43,596 nucleotides of DNA from Nosocomiicoccus ampullae. GTDB taxonomy: Bacteria; Bacillota; Bacilli; Staphylococcales; Salinicoccaceae. Positions 25,630 to 33,473 of this stretch are shown here, piece after piece. The notes below the pieces were generated by a model. That model saw only the letters and a program-made list of their open reading frames with translations, was not told the origin of the DNA and made no database searches. The stretch covers positions 1 to 43,596 of the forward strand of contig NZ_MBFG01000012.1 in the NCBI RefSeq assembly GCF_001696685.1, written 5' to 3'. The position numbers and the translations under genes were made by a program. How positions within the stretch are numbered: position 1 is the first letter of the stretch; each line of letters opens with the position of its first letter.

Positions 25630-26529
25630 TTATTTTAATTCGATGTTTAATTTGTCTAACACATATTGCGGCACGAAGAAACGTGCAGTTTTTAACGGGT
25701 CTACAACTTGGTTGATTTCTGTTTGACCGACTAAACTCATTAACATCGTTAGTTCTGGTAGTGTTAATGTCGTTCTTGGCTCTAAAACATTTTGAATCAT
25801 CACCTGTACGGACTGGTCAACAGCCTCGTCTAAACTTTCGTGAGACACAAATTGATAAATACCTTCATCGTTTACTAAAATTGGATGTTCAGTTTGAACG
25901 TTCTCCGCTTTTTCTAAAGTCACTGTAACAGATCCTTCAACTTCTAAACCACTTACAGAAACTTCACCGTCACCCATGGCACCGTGTAAGTCACCTAATC
26001 CAAATAATGCACCATCGTGATAGACAGGTAAGTAAAGCGTTGCGCCTGTAGTAACTTTCACAGAGTCCATGTTACCGCCATGGGTATCTGGTGTACCGTT
26101 GTTAATTGCTTCATCTTTCGGTGCGACACCGATCACTCCAACCATTTTGTTAATTGGAATTTCAATATCGTTAAAGAGGACAGTATCATCTTTAATGTCG
26201 AGCACTTTAATCGTCGGTTCGTGTAAATATTTACCCATCACACCAGCATCAGGTACTGTTACCATGACACCTTTATTACCTATTTCAATATCCTGAATCG
26301 TAACTTTTAAAACGTCCCCAGCTTGAATCCCATTAACGTAAATAGGCCCAGTTGCCGGGTTCATTTTATCCCAATCGAGTGCGTCAAATGCGTAATCTTC
26401 ATCTTGAATTTGATTCGTAAAACAGTCGAGTGTGTCAATTTTAACAGTATCACCAACATCTACAGTTAACTTCGGTTCGTTATCTTTAGACATGTGATAA
26501 AAATAATGTTCGTTAGAAAGATGTTTCAT
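25630..26529 (-). CDS. Acetamidase/formamidase family amidase
   Basis: A 299-residue amidase of the FmdA/AmdA family, which hydrolyses formamide or acetamide and releases ammonia. Recognisable stretches are VDVGDTVKIDTLDCF, NPATGPIYVNGIQAGD, VIGVAPKDEAINNGTPDTHG with GGNMD, and GDLHGAMGDGEVS. AGGAGG lies before ATG at 26529. It is the first gene of a two-gene unit with a HAD phosphatase. The upstream palindrome at 26588 may control it. The actual amide is unknown. Confidence 0.87.
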   Translation of the reverse strand: MKHLSNEHYFYHMSKDNEPKLTVDVGDTVKIDTLDCFTNQIQDEDYAFDALDWDKMNPATGPIYVNGIQAGDVLKVTIQDIEIGNKGVMVTVPDAGVMGKYLHEPTIKVLDIKDDTVLFNDIEIPINKMVGVIGVAPKDEAINNGTPDTHGGNMDSVKVTTGATLYLPVYHDGALFGLGDLHGAMGDGEVSVSGLEVEGSVTVTLEKAENVQTEHPILVNDEGIYQFVSHESLDEAVDQSVQVMIQNVLEPRTTLTLPELTMLMSLVGQTEINQVVDPLKTARFFVPQYVLDKLNIELK

Positions 26530-26587
26530 CTAAAAATCCTCCTTAAATAATCAGTAATCAACTTCATTGTTACAAATAAACGAGAGC

Positions 26588-26614
26588 TTGTCTATTTAAC
26601 TGATAAACAGACAA
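26588..26614. promoter_or_regulatory. 27-bp palindrome between divergent amidase and acetyltransferase genes
   Basis: TTGTCTATTTA and TAAACAGACAA are inverted arms (10 of 11 matches) around ACTGA. Size and symmetry fit an operator for a TetR-like dimer. No such regulator is encoded adjacent, so the assignment is tentative. Confidence 0.5.
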
Positions 26615-26673
26615 AGTGAGTGTAGGAAGTATAAATGTTACTATAGAAGTAGCATTAAAAAGGATGGGATACG

Positions 26674-27183
26674 ATGAATTTAGAAATAAGAAAACCGAAA
26701 ATTGAAGACGCAGAGTCAATCATTGAACATAAAATAAAAGTAACAAAAGAAAATCCAGACACACTCGCAACAGCGATAGAAAATCAGGAACCAGACTTAG
26801 AAGATCAAATAAACAAAATAAAAAACATCGGTGAAAACGACTTAAAACTCGTCGCATTAGATGGCGATACAGTCATTGGAATCATCAACATGTTCCACGA
26901 TCAGCGCCATAAATTCCGTCACATCGCACAATTTGGAATTAGTGTTCAACATAAATATGCAGGACACGGTATCGGAAGAAAACTCATTCAAGAAGTCGTC
27001 GATTTCGCGACAGAAAATGAAAATATCGAAAAACTAATCCTCACAGTATTTGGAAACAACGACGGCGCGATCAAACTATACGAACGATTCGGATTCGAAA
27101 GTGAAGCAACACTAAAAGATCAAGTCAAACTAAACGACGACAGCTACACAGACCTCATCTACATGTCCAAATGGGTGAAGTAG
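26674..27183 (+). CDS. GNAT-family N-acetyltransferase
   Basis: A 169-residue acetyltransferase. The acetyl-CoA pyrophosphate loop is QHKYAGHGIGRKLIQ (Q/R-x-x-G-x-G/A), followed by the family end IKLYERFGFESE. AAAGGATGG precedes ATG 26674. It is probably monocistronic. The N-terminal substrate part gives no hint of substrate; amino acid or protein N-terminal acetylation are both possible. Confidence 0.87.
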   Translation: MNLEIRKPKIEDAESIIEHKIKVTKENPDTLATAIENQEPDLEDQINKIKNIGENDLKLVALDGDTVIGIINMFHDQRHKFRHIAQFGISVQHKYAGHGIGRKLIQEVVDFATENENIEKLILTVFGNNDGAIKLYERFGFESEATLKDQVKLNDDSYTDLIYMSKWVK

Positions 27184-27192
27184 AGAGATTAA

Positions 27193-27222
27193 TTGCTAAA
27201 AAGTATATACATGTATATACTT
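27193..27222 (+). promoter_or_regulatory. Autoregulated promoter of the toxin-antitoxin pair
   Basis: TTGCTA (27193-27198), 17 bases and TATACT (27216-27221) form a sigma-A promoter. A perfect 22-bp palindrome (27201-27222; left half AAGTATATACA) covers the spacer and -10. This is a typical arrangement for repression by the antitoxin and its toxin complex. Confidence 0.8.
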
Positions 27223-27241
27223 AATTTAGGAGATGATTTTT

Positions 27242-27505
27242 ATGAGTAACATAAAAACCAAAACAAAATTAGTGCAATGGGGAAACTCAAAGGCTACGCG
27301 ACTGCCTAAAGAAGTGATTGATACACTGAATATCCAAGTAAATCAGAGTATTCTAGTAGAGGTAATTGATAATTCAATAGTTATGACTCCAGTTAATGAG
27401 GCTCCTAATTCTATCCATGATTTATTTAAAGATTGGAAAGATGATGGGATCAGGTCCGAGGAGCTAGATTGGGGAGAATCAAAAGGAGCTGAATTAAACT
27501 GGTAA
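27242..27505 (+). CDS. mazE: MazE/PemI-like antitoxin (AbrB-type)
   Basis: An 87-residue antitoxin. The N-terminal half is a swapped-hairpin AbrB/MazE DNA-binding domain (KLVQWGNSKATRLPKEVIDTL, ILVEVIDNSIVMTPV). The C-terminal tail (SIHDLFKDWKDDGIRSEELDWGES) is acidic with aromatic residues, as needed to plug the toxin. GGAG lies ten bases before ATG 27242; the three upstream in-frame codons overlap the ribosome site. Its last codons contain the ribosome site and start of the toxin gene. Confidence 0.88.
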   Translation: MSNIKTKTKLVQWGNSKATRLPKEVIDTLNIQVNQSILVEVIDNSIVMTPVNEAPNSIHDLFKDWKDDGIRSEELDWGESKGAELNW

Positions 27506-27846
27506 ATAATATAACACAGGGCGACATAGTGTATGTAAATTTTAATCCTAGTAAAGGACATGAGCAAAAATTTCATCGTCCAGCTCTAGTTATTAGTCAT
27601 GATAAAGTTAGGGATATGAGTGGGATATCTATAGTAGTTCCAATTTCAAATACAAAACGTGAATACCCTTTATATCATGAATTAAAGACCACTAAGAAAA
27701 TAACAGGAAAAGCTCTATTAGATCAAAGCCGAGCACTCGATCTAAAATCAAGAGGTCTCACACAGTCAAAAGTAGTCGAGAGAGTTTCAAAGAGAGAACT
27801 AAAAGAGCTTATAGAAACTTATAAATTAATCTTTACCGTTGATTGA
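27499..27846 (+). CDS. mazF: MazF/PemK-family mRNA interferase toxin, probable CTG start
   Basis: A PemK-like endoribonuclease of about 115 residues. The family N-terminus GDIVYVNFNPSKGHEQKFHRPALVIS and the core VVPIS, ALLDQSRALDLKSRG are clear. GTG 27529 would remove the conserved GDI strand. The frame is open only from 27493, after a TGA. The strong site AAAAGGAG (27481-27488) is ten bases before CTG 27499 and four before ATT 27493. I choose CTG, giving MVNNITQGDIVYV, with a 7-base overlap with mazE and translational coupling. The sequence is nearer E. coli ChpB/PemK types than the chromosomal S. aureus MazF. It cleaves mRNA when free of antitoxin. Confidence 0.85.
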   Translation: MVNNITQGDIVYVNFNPSKGHEQKFHRPALVISHDKVRDMSGISIVVPISNTKREYPLYHELKTTKKITGKALLDQSRALDLKSRGLTQSKVVERVSKRELKELIETYKLIFTVD

Positions 27847-27932
27847 TTTACCTTTCAGGAGTTTTCTAACAATTTCGAAAAAGTGTTGTAAAATAGCTCT
27901 ATGTGGTATACGATTGTTTTAATTGAATATTA

Positions 27933-28030
27933 AATATCCAGAGAACTCGAGGGATTTGGCCCAGTGACAGTTCAGCAGCGGGCTTTTTAAGTACTGTGCT
28001 AATTCCAACGAGCAGATGCTTGACAGATAT
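27933..28030 (+). promoter_or_regulatory. SAM-I (S-box) riboswitch
   Basis: The leader has the S-box core: ATATCCAGAG, then CTCGAGGGATTTGGCCC, AGTGACAGTTCAGCAGCGGG, TGTGCTAATTCCAACGAGCA and the closing GATAT that pairs with the 5' ATATC as P1. S-adenosylmethionine binding stabilises P1 and allows the downstream terminator to form. It precedes methionine transport genes, as expected. A TAAAAT at 27889-27894 may be the -10 of the promoter. Confidence 0.9.
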
Positions 28031-28037
28031 CATTACA

Positions 28038-28069
28038 AACCATTTGCTTATTTTAGTAAATGGTTTTTT
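28038..28069 (+). terminator. Riboswitch-controlled terminator
   Basis: AACCATTT pairs with AAATGGTT around a 12-base loop and runs into a T tract, 20 bases before metN. It is the expression platform of the S-box leader. Confidence 0.85.
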
Positions 28070-28088
28070 ATTTTGAGGAGGAGTTTCC

Positions 28089-29105
28089 ATGAGTCATATT
28101 GAATTGAAGGGCGTTAGTAAGACTTACGATGTGAAAGGTAAGACTGTTGAAGCGGTTAAAACGACGGATTTATCGATTCGCTCAGGTGAGATTTTTGGAC
28201 TAATCGGCTTTAGTGGCGCAGGTAAAAGTACGCTGTTACGTCTTATTAACTTACTTGAAGTGCCGACAACGGGTGACGTCATTGTCGGTGACGATAATTT
28301 AACAAAACTTTCTAAAGATAAACTACGTGTTAAACGTCAAAAGATCGGAATGGTGTTTCAGCATTTTAATTTAATTAACAGTAAAACAGTTGCTGAGAAC
28401 ATTAAATTTGTTTTAAAAGCAGCGAAATATCCGAAAGAAAGAATGGACGCACGAGTGGATGAGTTGTTAACACTCGTCGGACTTTCAGATAAAAGAGATG
28501 CGTTACCTAAAAATTTAAGTGGGGGACAAAAACAGCGTGTCGGTATTGCACGTGCACTTGCAAATGATCCAGAAGTTTTACTATGTGACGAAGCGACGAG
28601 TGCGTTAGACCCTGAGATTACAAAAGAAATTTTAAAGTTATTAAAAGAGATTAATAAAACACTCGGTCTCACGATTGTTTTAATTACGCATGAAATGGAA
28701 GTCATAAAAGAAATTGCACATCGCGTTGGAGTCATGTCTAACGGAGAAATCATTGAAGTAGACGATGTTTATAACATATTTAGTAATCCGACACATGAAG
28801 TGACGAAAGGTTTCGTTCAAGAAATTTATAACTTCCAAGTGCCACCACATATTAAGACAACAAACGAAAACCGAATCATTACGTTAAAATTCGCAAAAGA
28901 TACAGCAGAAGAAAACCATTTAAATCAGCTGTATAAACTATTTGATTTAAACATTAGTATTTTAAACGGTCGCATCGAATATATTAACGGCGATCCACTC
29001 GGTTTACTTATGTTACAAGTGAGTGGTGACGAAGCGGAAATCGGAAGATTTTTTAAACATATCGATGACAGAATCGGATTAGAGAGGGCTGAGATTTATG
29101 GATAA
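28089..29105 (+). CDS. metN: Methionine ABC transporter ATP-binding protein
   Basis: A 338-residue ATPase of the MetNIQ importer. Walker A is GFSGAGKST, the Q loop VFQHFN, the signature LSGGQKQRVG, Walker B VLLCDEATSALD, and the switch His is in ITHEME. The C-terminal third (about 260-335) is the NIL/ACT-like domain that binds methionine and inhibits transport. AGGAGG precedes ATG 28089. The stop overlaps metI by eight bases. It is first in a SAM-riboswitch operon. Confidence 0.95.
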   Translation: MSHIELKGVSKTYDVKGKTVEAVKTTDLSIRSGEIFGLIGFSGAGKSTLLRLINLLEVPTTGDVIVGDDNLTKLSKDKLRVKRQKIGMVFQHFNLINSKTVAENIKFVLKAAKYPKERMDARVDELLTLVGLSDKRDALPKNLSGGQKQRVGIARALANDPEVLLCDEATSALDPEITKEILKLLKEINKTLGLTIVLITHEMEVIKEIAHRVGVMSNGEIIEVDDVYNIFSNPTHEVTKGFVQEIYNFQVPPHIKTTNENRIITLKFAKDTAEENHLNQLYKLFDLNISILNGRIEYINGDPLGLLMLQVSGDEAEIGRFFKHIDDRIGLERAEIYG

Positions 29106-29751
29106 GTTAGATATTATACTACCGCTACTGTACCGCTCATTTTTAGAGACGGTATTAATGGTGTCTATTTCAATTTTCTTTGCGGTATTAATCGGTTTAC
29201 CACTTGGAATTTTACTTTTCATAACGAGCGAACGTCAGTTATTTAAAGTGAAGTCGCTAAACGTCATACTCGGGTTTATTGTAAACGTGATTCGTAGTTT
29301 TCCGTTTATCATTTTAATCGTTGCGATTATGCCGTTTGCTACGTGGTTAGTAAATGCGTCACACGGACCAGTATTTGCGTCAGTTGCGTTAAGTATCGCA
29401 GCGATTCCATTATTTGCAAGACTCGCAGAGTCGAGTTTTCATAGTATCGATAAAGGTGTCATTGAAGCGTGTATCGCTGGAGGCGCACCGTTATCACAGA
29501 TTATTTTTGACGTGTTAATACCAGAATCAAAACGAAGTTTAACTCAAGCGATAACGTTAACGATTATTTCAATCATTGCATTTAGTGCGACAGCTGGAGT
29601 TGTCGGTGGTGGAGGTATAGGTGACCTCGCAATCCGCTACGGATATTACAGATACGATACGTTCGTCATGTTAATCACTGTCGTATTATTAATCGTTATC
29701 GTACAACTCGTTCAATGGATTGGTGACTTTTTAAGTCAGAGAGAGGGGTAA
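29098..29751 (+). CDS. metI: Methionine ABC transporter permease
   Basis: A 217-residue inner-membrane permease with five predicted helices. The coupling-helix region of the family reads EACIAGGAPLSQIIFDVLIPES, and the MetI-typical SATAGVVGGGGIGDLAIRYGYYRY is near the end. It overlaps metN and is followed by metQ four bases later, in one operon. Confidence 0.95.
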   Translation: MDKLDIILPLLYRSFLETVLMVSISIFFAVLIGLPLGILLFITSERQLFKVKSLNVILGFIVNVIRSFPFIILIVAIMPFATWLVNASHGPVFASVALSIAAIPLFARLAESSFHSIDKGVIEACIAGGAPLSQIIFDVLIPESKRSLTQAITLTIISIIAFSATAGVVGGGGIGDLAIRYGYYRYDTFVMLITVVLLIVIVQLVQWIGDFLSQREG

Positions 29752-29755
29752 AACT

Positions 29756-30559
29756 ATGCGTGGAATTATTACATTTTTATCAGGATGTTTAGTCGTCATC
29801 GGTATTTCATCTTATTTATTGAGCGACAAACAAGGTGAAGTCATTACGATCGGTGCGACGAGTGGACCATTTACAGATATGGTCGAAAAAGCGATACGAC
29901 CTGAATTAGAAGAGATGGGGTATACGGTGAAAGTCGTTGAATACTCTGACTGGATTCAACCGAATACAGCACTCGCAAATGGCGATATAGATGCAAACCT
30001 GTTTCAAAATATTACGTTTATGAATAATTATAATGAGAAAAACGATAAGAATTTAATTGATTTAATACAAGTGCCAACTGCACCGATGGGATTATATTCT
30101 GGTAAATATAAGTCGTTAGACGATATAGAAAACGGTAGTGAAGTTGCGTTACCACCAGACCCAGTAAATATGAGTCGTGCATTTATGGTGTTAGAAGATT
30201 CGGGGTTAATCGAACTAAAAGAGGGTTATGATATGTTTGATATCACAGAAAATGATATTATAAGTAATAAGATGAACCTCAAGTTTGTTTATCAAGATGC
30301 GGGGCAACTTCCGAGAAGTGTGGATCAAATTGGTTTATCACTCGTACCAGGGAACTTTGCTTTAGCGAGTAACATGAAGTTAGAAGATGCACTTATATTA
30401 GAAAATATGTCAGAATACTTTAGAAATAGAATCGTCGTTAACGATGACCTTGCATCAGATAAGATTCGTGAAGATTTAATAAAAGCCGTACAATCGGAAG
30501 GATTCAACAAAGTAATCGACGAGGAGTTCAAAGGTTTTGACAAACCGGAGGATGATTAA
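29756..30559 (+). CDS. metQ: Methionine-binding protein MetQ with an unusual N-terminal anchor
   Basis: A 267-residue NlpA/MetQ-type substrate-binding protein. Typical segments are ITIGATSGPFTDMVEKAI, ALANGDIDANLFQNITFMNN, the methionine-site region VALPPDPVNMSRAFMVLE, and LSLVPGNFALAS. GAGAGG precedes ATG 29756 and there is no alternative start. The N-terminus MRGIITFLSGCLVVIGISSY has its only Cys at residue 11, inside the hydrophobic segment and without a normal signal length before it, so it looks like an uncleaved membrane anchor instead of a lipoprotein signal. Confidence 0.9.
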   Translation: MRGIITFLSGCLVVIGISSYLLSDKQGEVITIGATSGPFTDMVEKAIRPELEEMGYTVKVVEYSDWIQPNTALANGDIDANLFQNITFMNNYNEKNDKNLIDLIQVPTAPMGLYSGKYKSLDDIENGSEVALPPDPVNMSRAFMVLEDSGLIELKEGYDMFDITENDIISNKMNLKFVYQDAGQLPRSVDQIGLSLVPGNFALASNMKLEDALILENMSEYFRNRIVVNDDLASDKIREDLIKAVQSEGFNKVIDEEFKGFDKPEDD

Positions 30560-30562
30560 CAA

Positions 30563-31726
30563 ATGGCAAACAAACGTTTAATGCAGTTAGAAGGAGACTT
30601 CTTTATGTCTCTACGTAAGCGTCTAGAAAAGATTAAACTGGGCGACAAACCATTACTCAATATGTCAATCGGTGTACCGGATGGTCGTACGCCAGATCAC
30701 GTACTAGAAAACGTGAAGGAAACGATAGACGACATTCAAAACCACAAATACGCAGGTGTTAACGTTCGCGAAAACTTAATGCAAGCTGTTAAAGACTTTT
30801 ATAAAAGACATTACGATGTCGAGTTAGAAGATGAAAACATCGCACTATTATACGGTTCAAAAAATGCAATCATTAACTTCCCAAGTCTCTTTATCGAGCC
30901 AGGAGAAGGGGTATACGTGCCAAATCCTGGATATATCGATTATGTACCAGGAGTAAAACTAGCGAATGGTGAAGTATATGATTTACCGTTACTAAAAGAA
31001 AATGATTTCTTACCGGACTTTGATAATTTAGATGAAAAAGAATTAGACAACGCACGTTTAATCATTTTAAACTATCCATCAAACCCAGTCGGTGCAGTTG
31101 CGACAAAAGAGTTTTTCGATGAAACAGTCGAAAGATTTAAAGATACGGACATTATGCTGATCAACGATTTCGCGTATGCTGCATTCGGATTTGAAGGAAA
31201 GCCACCGAGCATTCTTGAAAGTGACAAAAACTTTGAAACGTCGATGGAATTTTTCTCATTATCAAAAGCGTTTAACATGTCTGGATTCCGAGTAGGATTT
31301 GCGGTCGGTAACAAAGATATGGTCGGCGCGCTGAATTTATATCAGTCGTTTGCACATGCAGGAATGTGGGGTGTTCAACAAGAAGCTGCTGCAACGGCGT
31401 TAAACGAATCCGATGAATTCTTATTAAAACAAAACGAAATATTTAAACGTCGCCGTGACAAATTCGTGTCAGGACTTCGTGAAGTCGGTATCCCGTTAAA
31501 TGATATTAACGGTGGTATGTTTGGATGGGTCGAAGTACCAAAAGGCTTTAATAGTGAGTCGTTCTTTGAATATCTATTAGAAGAACAGTCGATTATGGTC
31601 ATTCCAGGATTCCCGTTCGGATCACTTGGTGAAAACCGAATTCGTGTATCACTCGCAATTGCAGATGAAGAGTTAGATGAAGTCGTCGAGCGATTCCAAT
31701 CAATCAGTCATTTATGGAAAGAGTAG
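30563..31726 (+). CDS. Pyridoxal-phosphate aminotransferase (class I/II) in the methionine operon
   Basis: A 387-residue fold-type I aminotransferase. YVPNPGYIDY, LNYPSNPVGA, the Asp/Tyr of NDFAYAAFGF and the PLP lysine in SLSKAFNMSGFRVGF are all present, as is the C-terminal Arg in ENRIRVSLA. It starts three bases after the metQ stop, so it shares the SAM riboswitch. The context suggests transamination of methionine or its keto acid (4-methylthio-2-oxobutanoate). The sequence is also close to LL-diaminopimelate-type aminotransferases, so the substrate is an inference. Confidence 0.85.
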   Translation: MANKRLMQLEGDFFMSLRKRLEKIKLGDKPLLNMSIGVPDGRTPDHVLENVKETIDDIQNHKYAGVNVRENLMQAVKDFYKRHYDVELEDENIALLYGSKNAIINFPSLFIEPGEGVYVPNPGYIDYVPGVKLANGEVYDLPLLKENDFLPDFDNLDEKELDNARLIILNYPSNPVGAVATKEFFDETVERFKDTDIMLINDFAYAAFGFEGKPPSILESDKNFETSMEFFSLSKAFNMSGFRVGFAVGNKDMVGALNLYQSFAHAGMWGVQQEAAATALNESDEFLLKQNEIFKRRRDKFVSGLREVGIPLNDINGGMFGWVEVPKGFNSESFFEYLLEEQSIMVIPGFPFGSLGENRIRVSLAIADEELDEVVERFQSISHLWKE

Positions 31727-31814
31727 AAATGTAACGAATTAGTCAAAAATGACTGTTAAATGAAGTAGTAGTCATGTTACAGTGAACGTACGAACAATGA
31801 GGGGAATTAGTATT

Positions 31815-32036
31815 ATGATGAAAAATTGGCAAGTCATAATTTATGCATTTGTAGGTGCATTATTTACTGGTGGAATTATATTTTCAATTACGAGCGTAAT
31901 TACGCAAGAAAATCCACTCAGTTACGTCCTAATATTTGCATTATTGTTAGTACTATTCATTCTATTTACACTGTTACTATTTTCATATAAAAAACACCGT
32001 CCGAGTGTAGAAGACATGACAGACGACCGTGAATAA
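31815..32036 (+). CDS. Small two-helix membrane protein (hypothetical)
   Basis: A 73-residue protein with two hydrophobic helices (about 5-25 and 34-57) and a charged C-terminal tail (KKHRPSVEDMTDDRE). I do not recognise a family. GAGGGG (31799-31804) lies about ten bases before ATG 31815; ATG 31818 is equally possible. An extended -10, TGTTACAGT, lies just upstream, so it has its own promoter. The end of the coding region forms the first arm of its terminator. Confidence 0.65.
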   Translation: MMKNWQVIIYAFVGALFTGGIIFSITSVITQENPLSYVLIFALLLVLFILFTLLLFSYKKHRPSVEDMTDDRE

Positions 32037-32050
32037 TCACGGTCGTTTTT
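32023..32050 (+). terminator. Terminator overlapping the end of the small membrane gene
   Basis: ACGACCGTGA pairs with TCACGGTCGT around ATAA and is followed by five T. The 5' arm encodes the last residues. Confidence 0.88.
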
Positions 32051-32059
32051 AATTTTGTG

Positions 32060-32375
32060 CGTACGGTGGGTGTAATTGTCAACGTAATGAGATGTCCTTT
32101 GACGTAAAAATGATTTGCGTAAAATAGTTTTTCATCTTTTAATGCAAAATGGATTTGCGTCCAATCAGTTCCGTATATGTTAACGCAAATGCTCTAATCG
32201 TTAAATAAAAGTAGCATGCTTTAACAGAAAAGCAATTTGCGTTAAATAGTTTTTCATCTTTTAATATAAAATGGATTTGCGTAAAAGAGATAGTCCGTAC
32301 GTTGACACAATTCTCGTAATTGTCAACGTAATCAGACACTCGTTTACACAAATGCGTTTTGCGTAAAATAAAGCT
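32060..32375. repeat. Tandem repeat, 122-bp period, with TTTGCGT(T)AAA cores
   Basis: The 400-base space between convergent genes holds nearly three direct repeats. The core TTTGCGTAAAATA recurs near 32113, 32235 and 32357, exactly 122 bases apart. A 48-base block (32113-32160 and 32235-32282) is nearly identical between the first two. Looser matches extend through whole units (GTTAACGCAAAT against GTTGACACAATT). The motif also occurs inverted (TTAACGCAAAT at 32180). I find no ORF or RNA gene. Confidence 0.8.
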
Positions 32376-32403
32376 ATAACGACGCACCATCACCAAATAA
32401 AAA

Positions 32404-32449
32404 GGCCGTAGTTTCGAACTCTTATGAGTCGTTAACTACGGTCGTTTTT
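32404..32449 (-). terminator. Terminator of the lipoylation/ADP-ribosylation operon
   Basis: GGCCGTAGTT and AACTACGGTC (32404-32413 and 32434-32443) form a long stem with a further inner ACTC/GAGT pairing. T tracts exist on both sides. It closes the leftward operon ending with lplA. Confidence 0.8.
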
Positions 32450-32450
32450 A

Positions 32451-33473
32451 TTAGCTTAAAATTAAATCTGTCAGTTCTTCTTTTGATAAATTACCGAAGT
32501 AATAGTTTAAATCGATTTCTGCTAATCGTCCTAATAGATCTTCTCGTTTCACTTTTGTGCCGATTAAGTGCGCGCTCACATCGTCGATTTGTCCTTGGCC
32601 GAAGAAGTCACCGTAGATTTGGCATTTGTCGATACGACCTTCGACGATTTCTAAACTGATATCGATCGTTCCAGCAGTCGTACGGCCATCTCTTTGATAA
32701 CTATAGTTTGGAGAGTTACCATAGTTCCAGTCCCAGTTTTTATATTTCTTTTCGACGAGTTCATCGATTTTCTGCCAGTCTTCGTCAGTTAGTTCGTAGC
32801 GTTTTGCTTCATCTACAGATTGAATATTGAGAAGTTCTTTAATGATGAGGTCTTTAAATTCATCTGTCGTAACATTTTGAAGTTCTGGTTTTAAATGTTC
32901 GCGAATGCTCGTTACGCGACTTCTTACAGATTTAATACCTTTTGATTCGATTTTCTTTTGATTCGGATTTAATGACTCAAGCATACGTTCAGGGTGAATG
33001 TCGAGTAGTAGAGAGAAACCACCGTATACGCGCCCGTGTGATTTTGTCATCGCTGCACCTGATACTTTTTTACCGTCGATTAAAAGATCATTTCGTCCGC
33101 TTTGCTCGACATTTTTAACTCCGAGATTTTTCAGAGCTTGAATGACAGGGGCGTACATTTTCTTGTAGTCACCGTATATTCCACTGTCTTCAGGGATTAA
33201 GAAACAAACGTTTACAGCACCTTCATCGACGAGTACTGCTCCGCCTCCAGTGTCACGGCGTACGACGATAATGCCGTTTTCGTCTAAATATTCTTGGTTC
33301 ACTTCTGCACGAGCATTTTGGAAACGTCCGATTTCAATTTTAGGTTGGCAATAATACGGAAATATAATTCCTTCATCTAAAAATATATTTTCATTGACAT
33401 ATACTTGCATTGCGAGTGCGTATGCACCGTCGTCTACATATTTTCCGTTACGAAATGGTTCAATTAGATACAT
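32451..33473 (-). CDS. lplA: Lipoate-protein ligase A (LplA2 type, linked to SirTM/GcvH-L)
   Basis: A 340-residue lipoate-protein ligase that activates lipoate as lipoyl-AMP and attaches it to a carrier lysine. The signature [17 protein letters not shown], the Lys of DGKKVSGAA and the C-terminal accessory domain ([17 protein letters not shown]) are present. It is the last gene of the leftward operon with SirTM, macrodomain and GcvH-L. By analogy with S. aureus and S. pyogenes it should lipoylate GcvH-L. AAAGGAG precedes its ATG inside the end of the SirTM gene (14-base overlap). Confidence 0.92.
   Translation of the reverse strand: MYLIEPFRNGKYVDDGAYALAMQVYVNENIFLDEGIIFPYYCQPKIEIGRFQNARAEVNQEYLDENGIIVVRRDTGGGAVLVDEGAVNVCFLIPEDSGIYGDYKKMYAPVIQALKNLGVKNVEQSGRNDLLIDGKKVSGAAMTKSHGRVYGGFSLLLDIHPERMLESLNPNQKKIESKGIKSVRSRVTSIREHLKPELQNVTTDEFKDLIIKELLNIQSVDEAKRYELTDEDWQKIDELVEKKYKNWDWNYGNSPNYSYQRDGRTTAGTIDISLEIVEGRIDKCQIYGDFFGQGQIDDVSAHLIGTKVKREDLLGRLAEIDLNYYFGNLSKEELTDLILS

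Noticed and set aside
27529..27846. GTG 27529 as the toxin start
   Set aside because: It would delete the conserved first beta-strand (GDIVYV), and no ribosome site precedes it.
32060..32375. CRISPR array or tandem riboswitch
   Set aside because: Period is 122 bases, the whole unit is repeated, and the location between two convergent gene ends does not suit a leader element.
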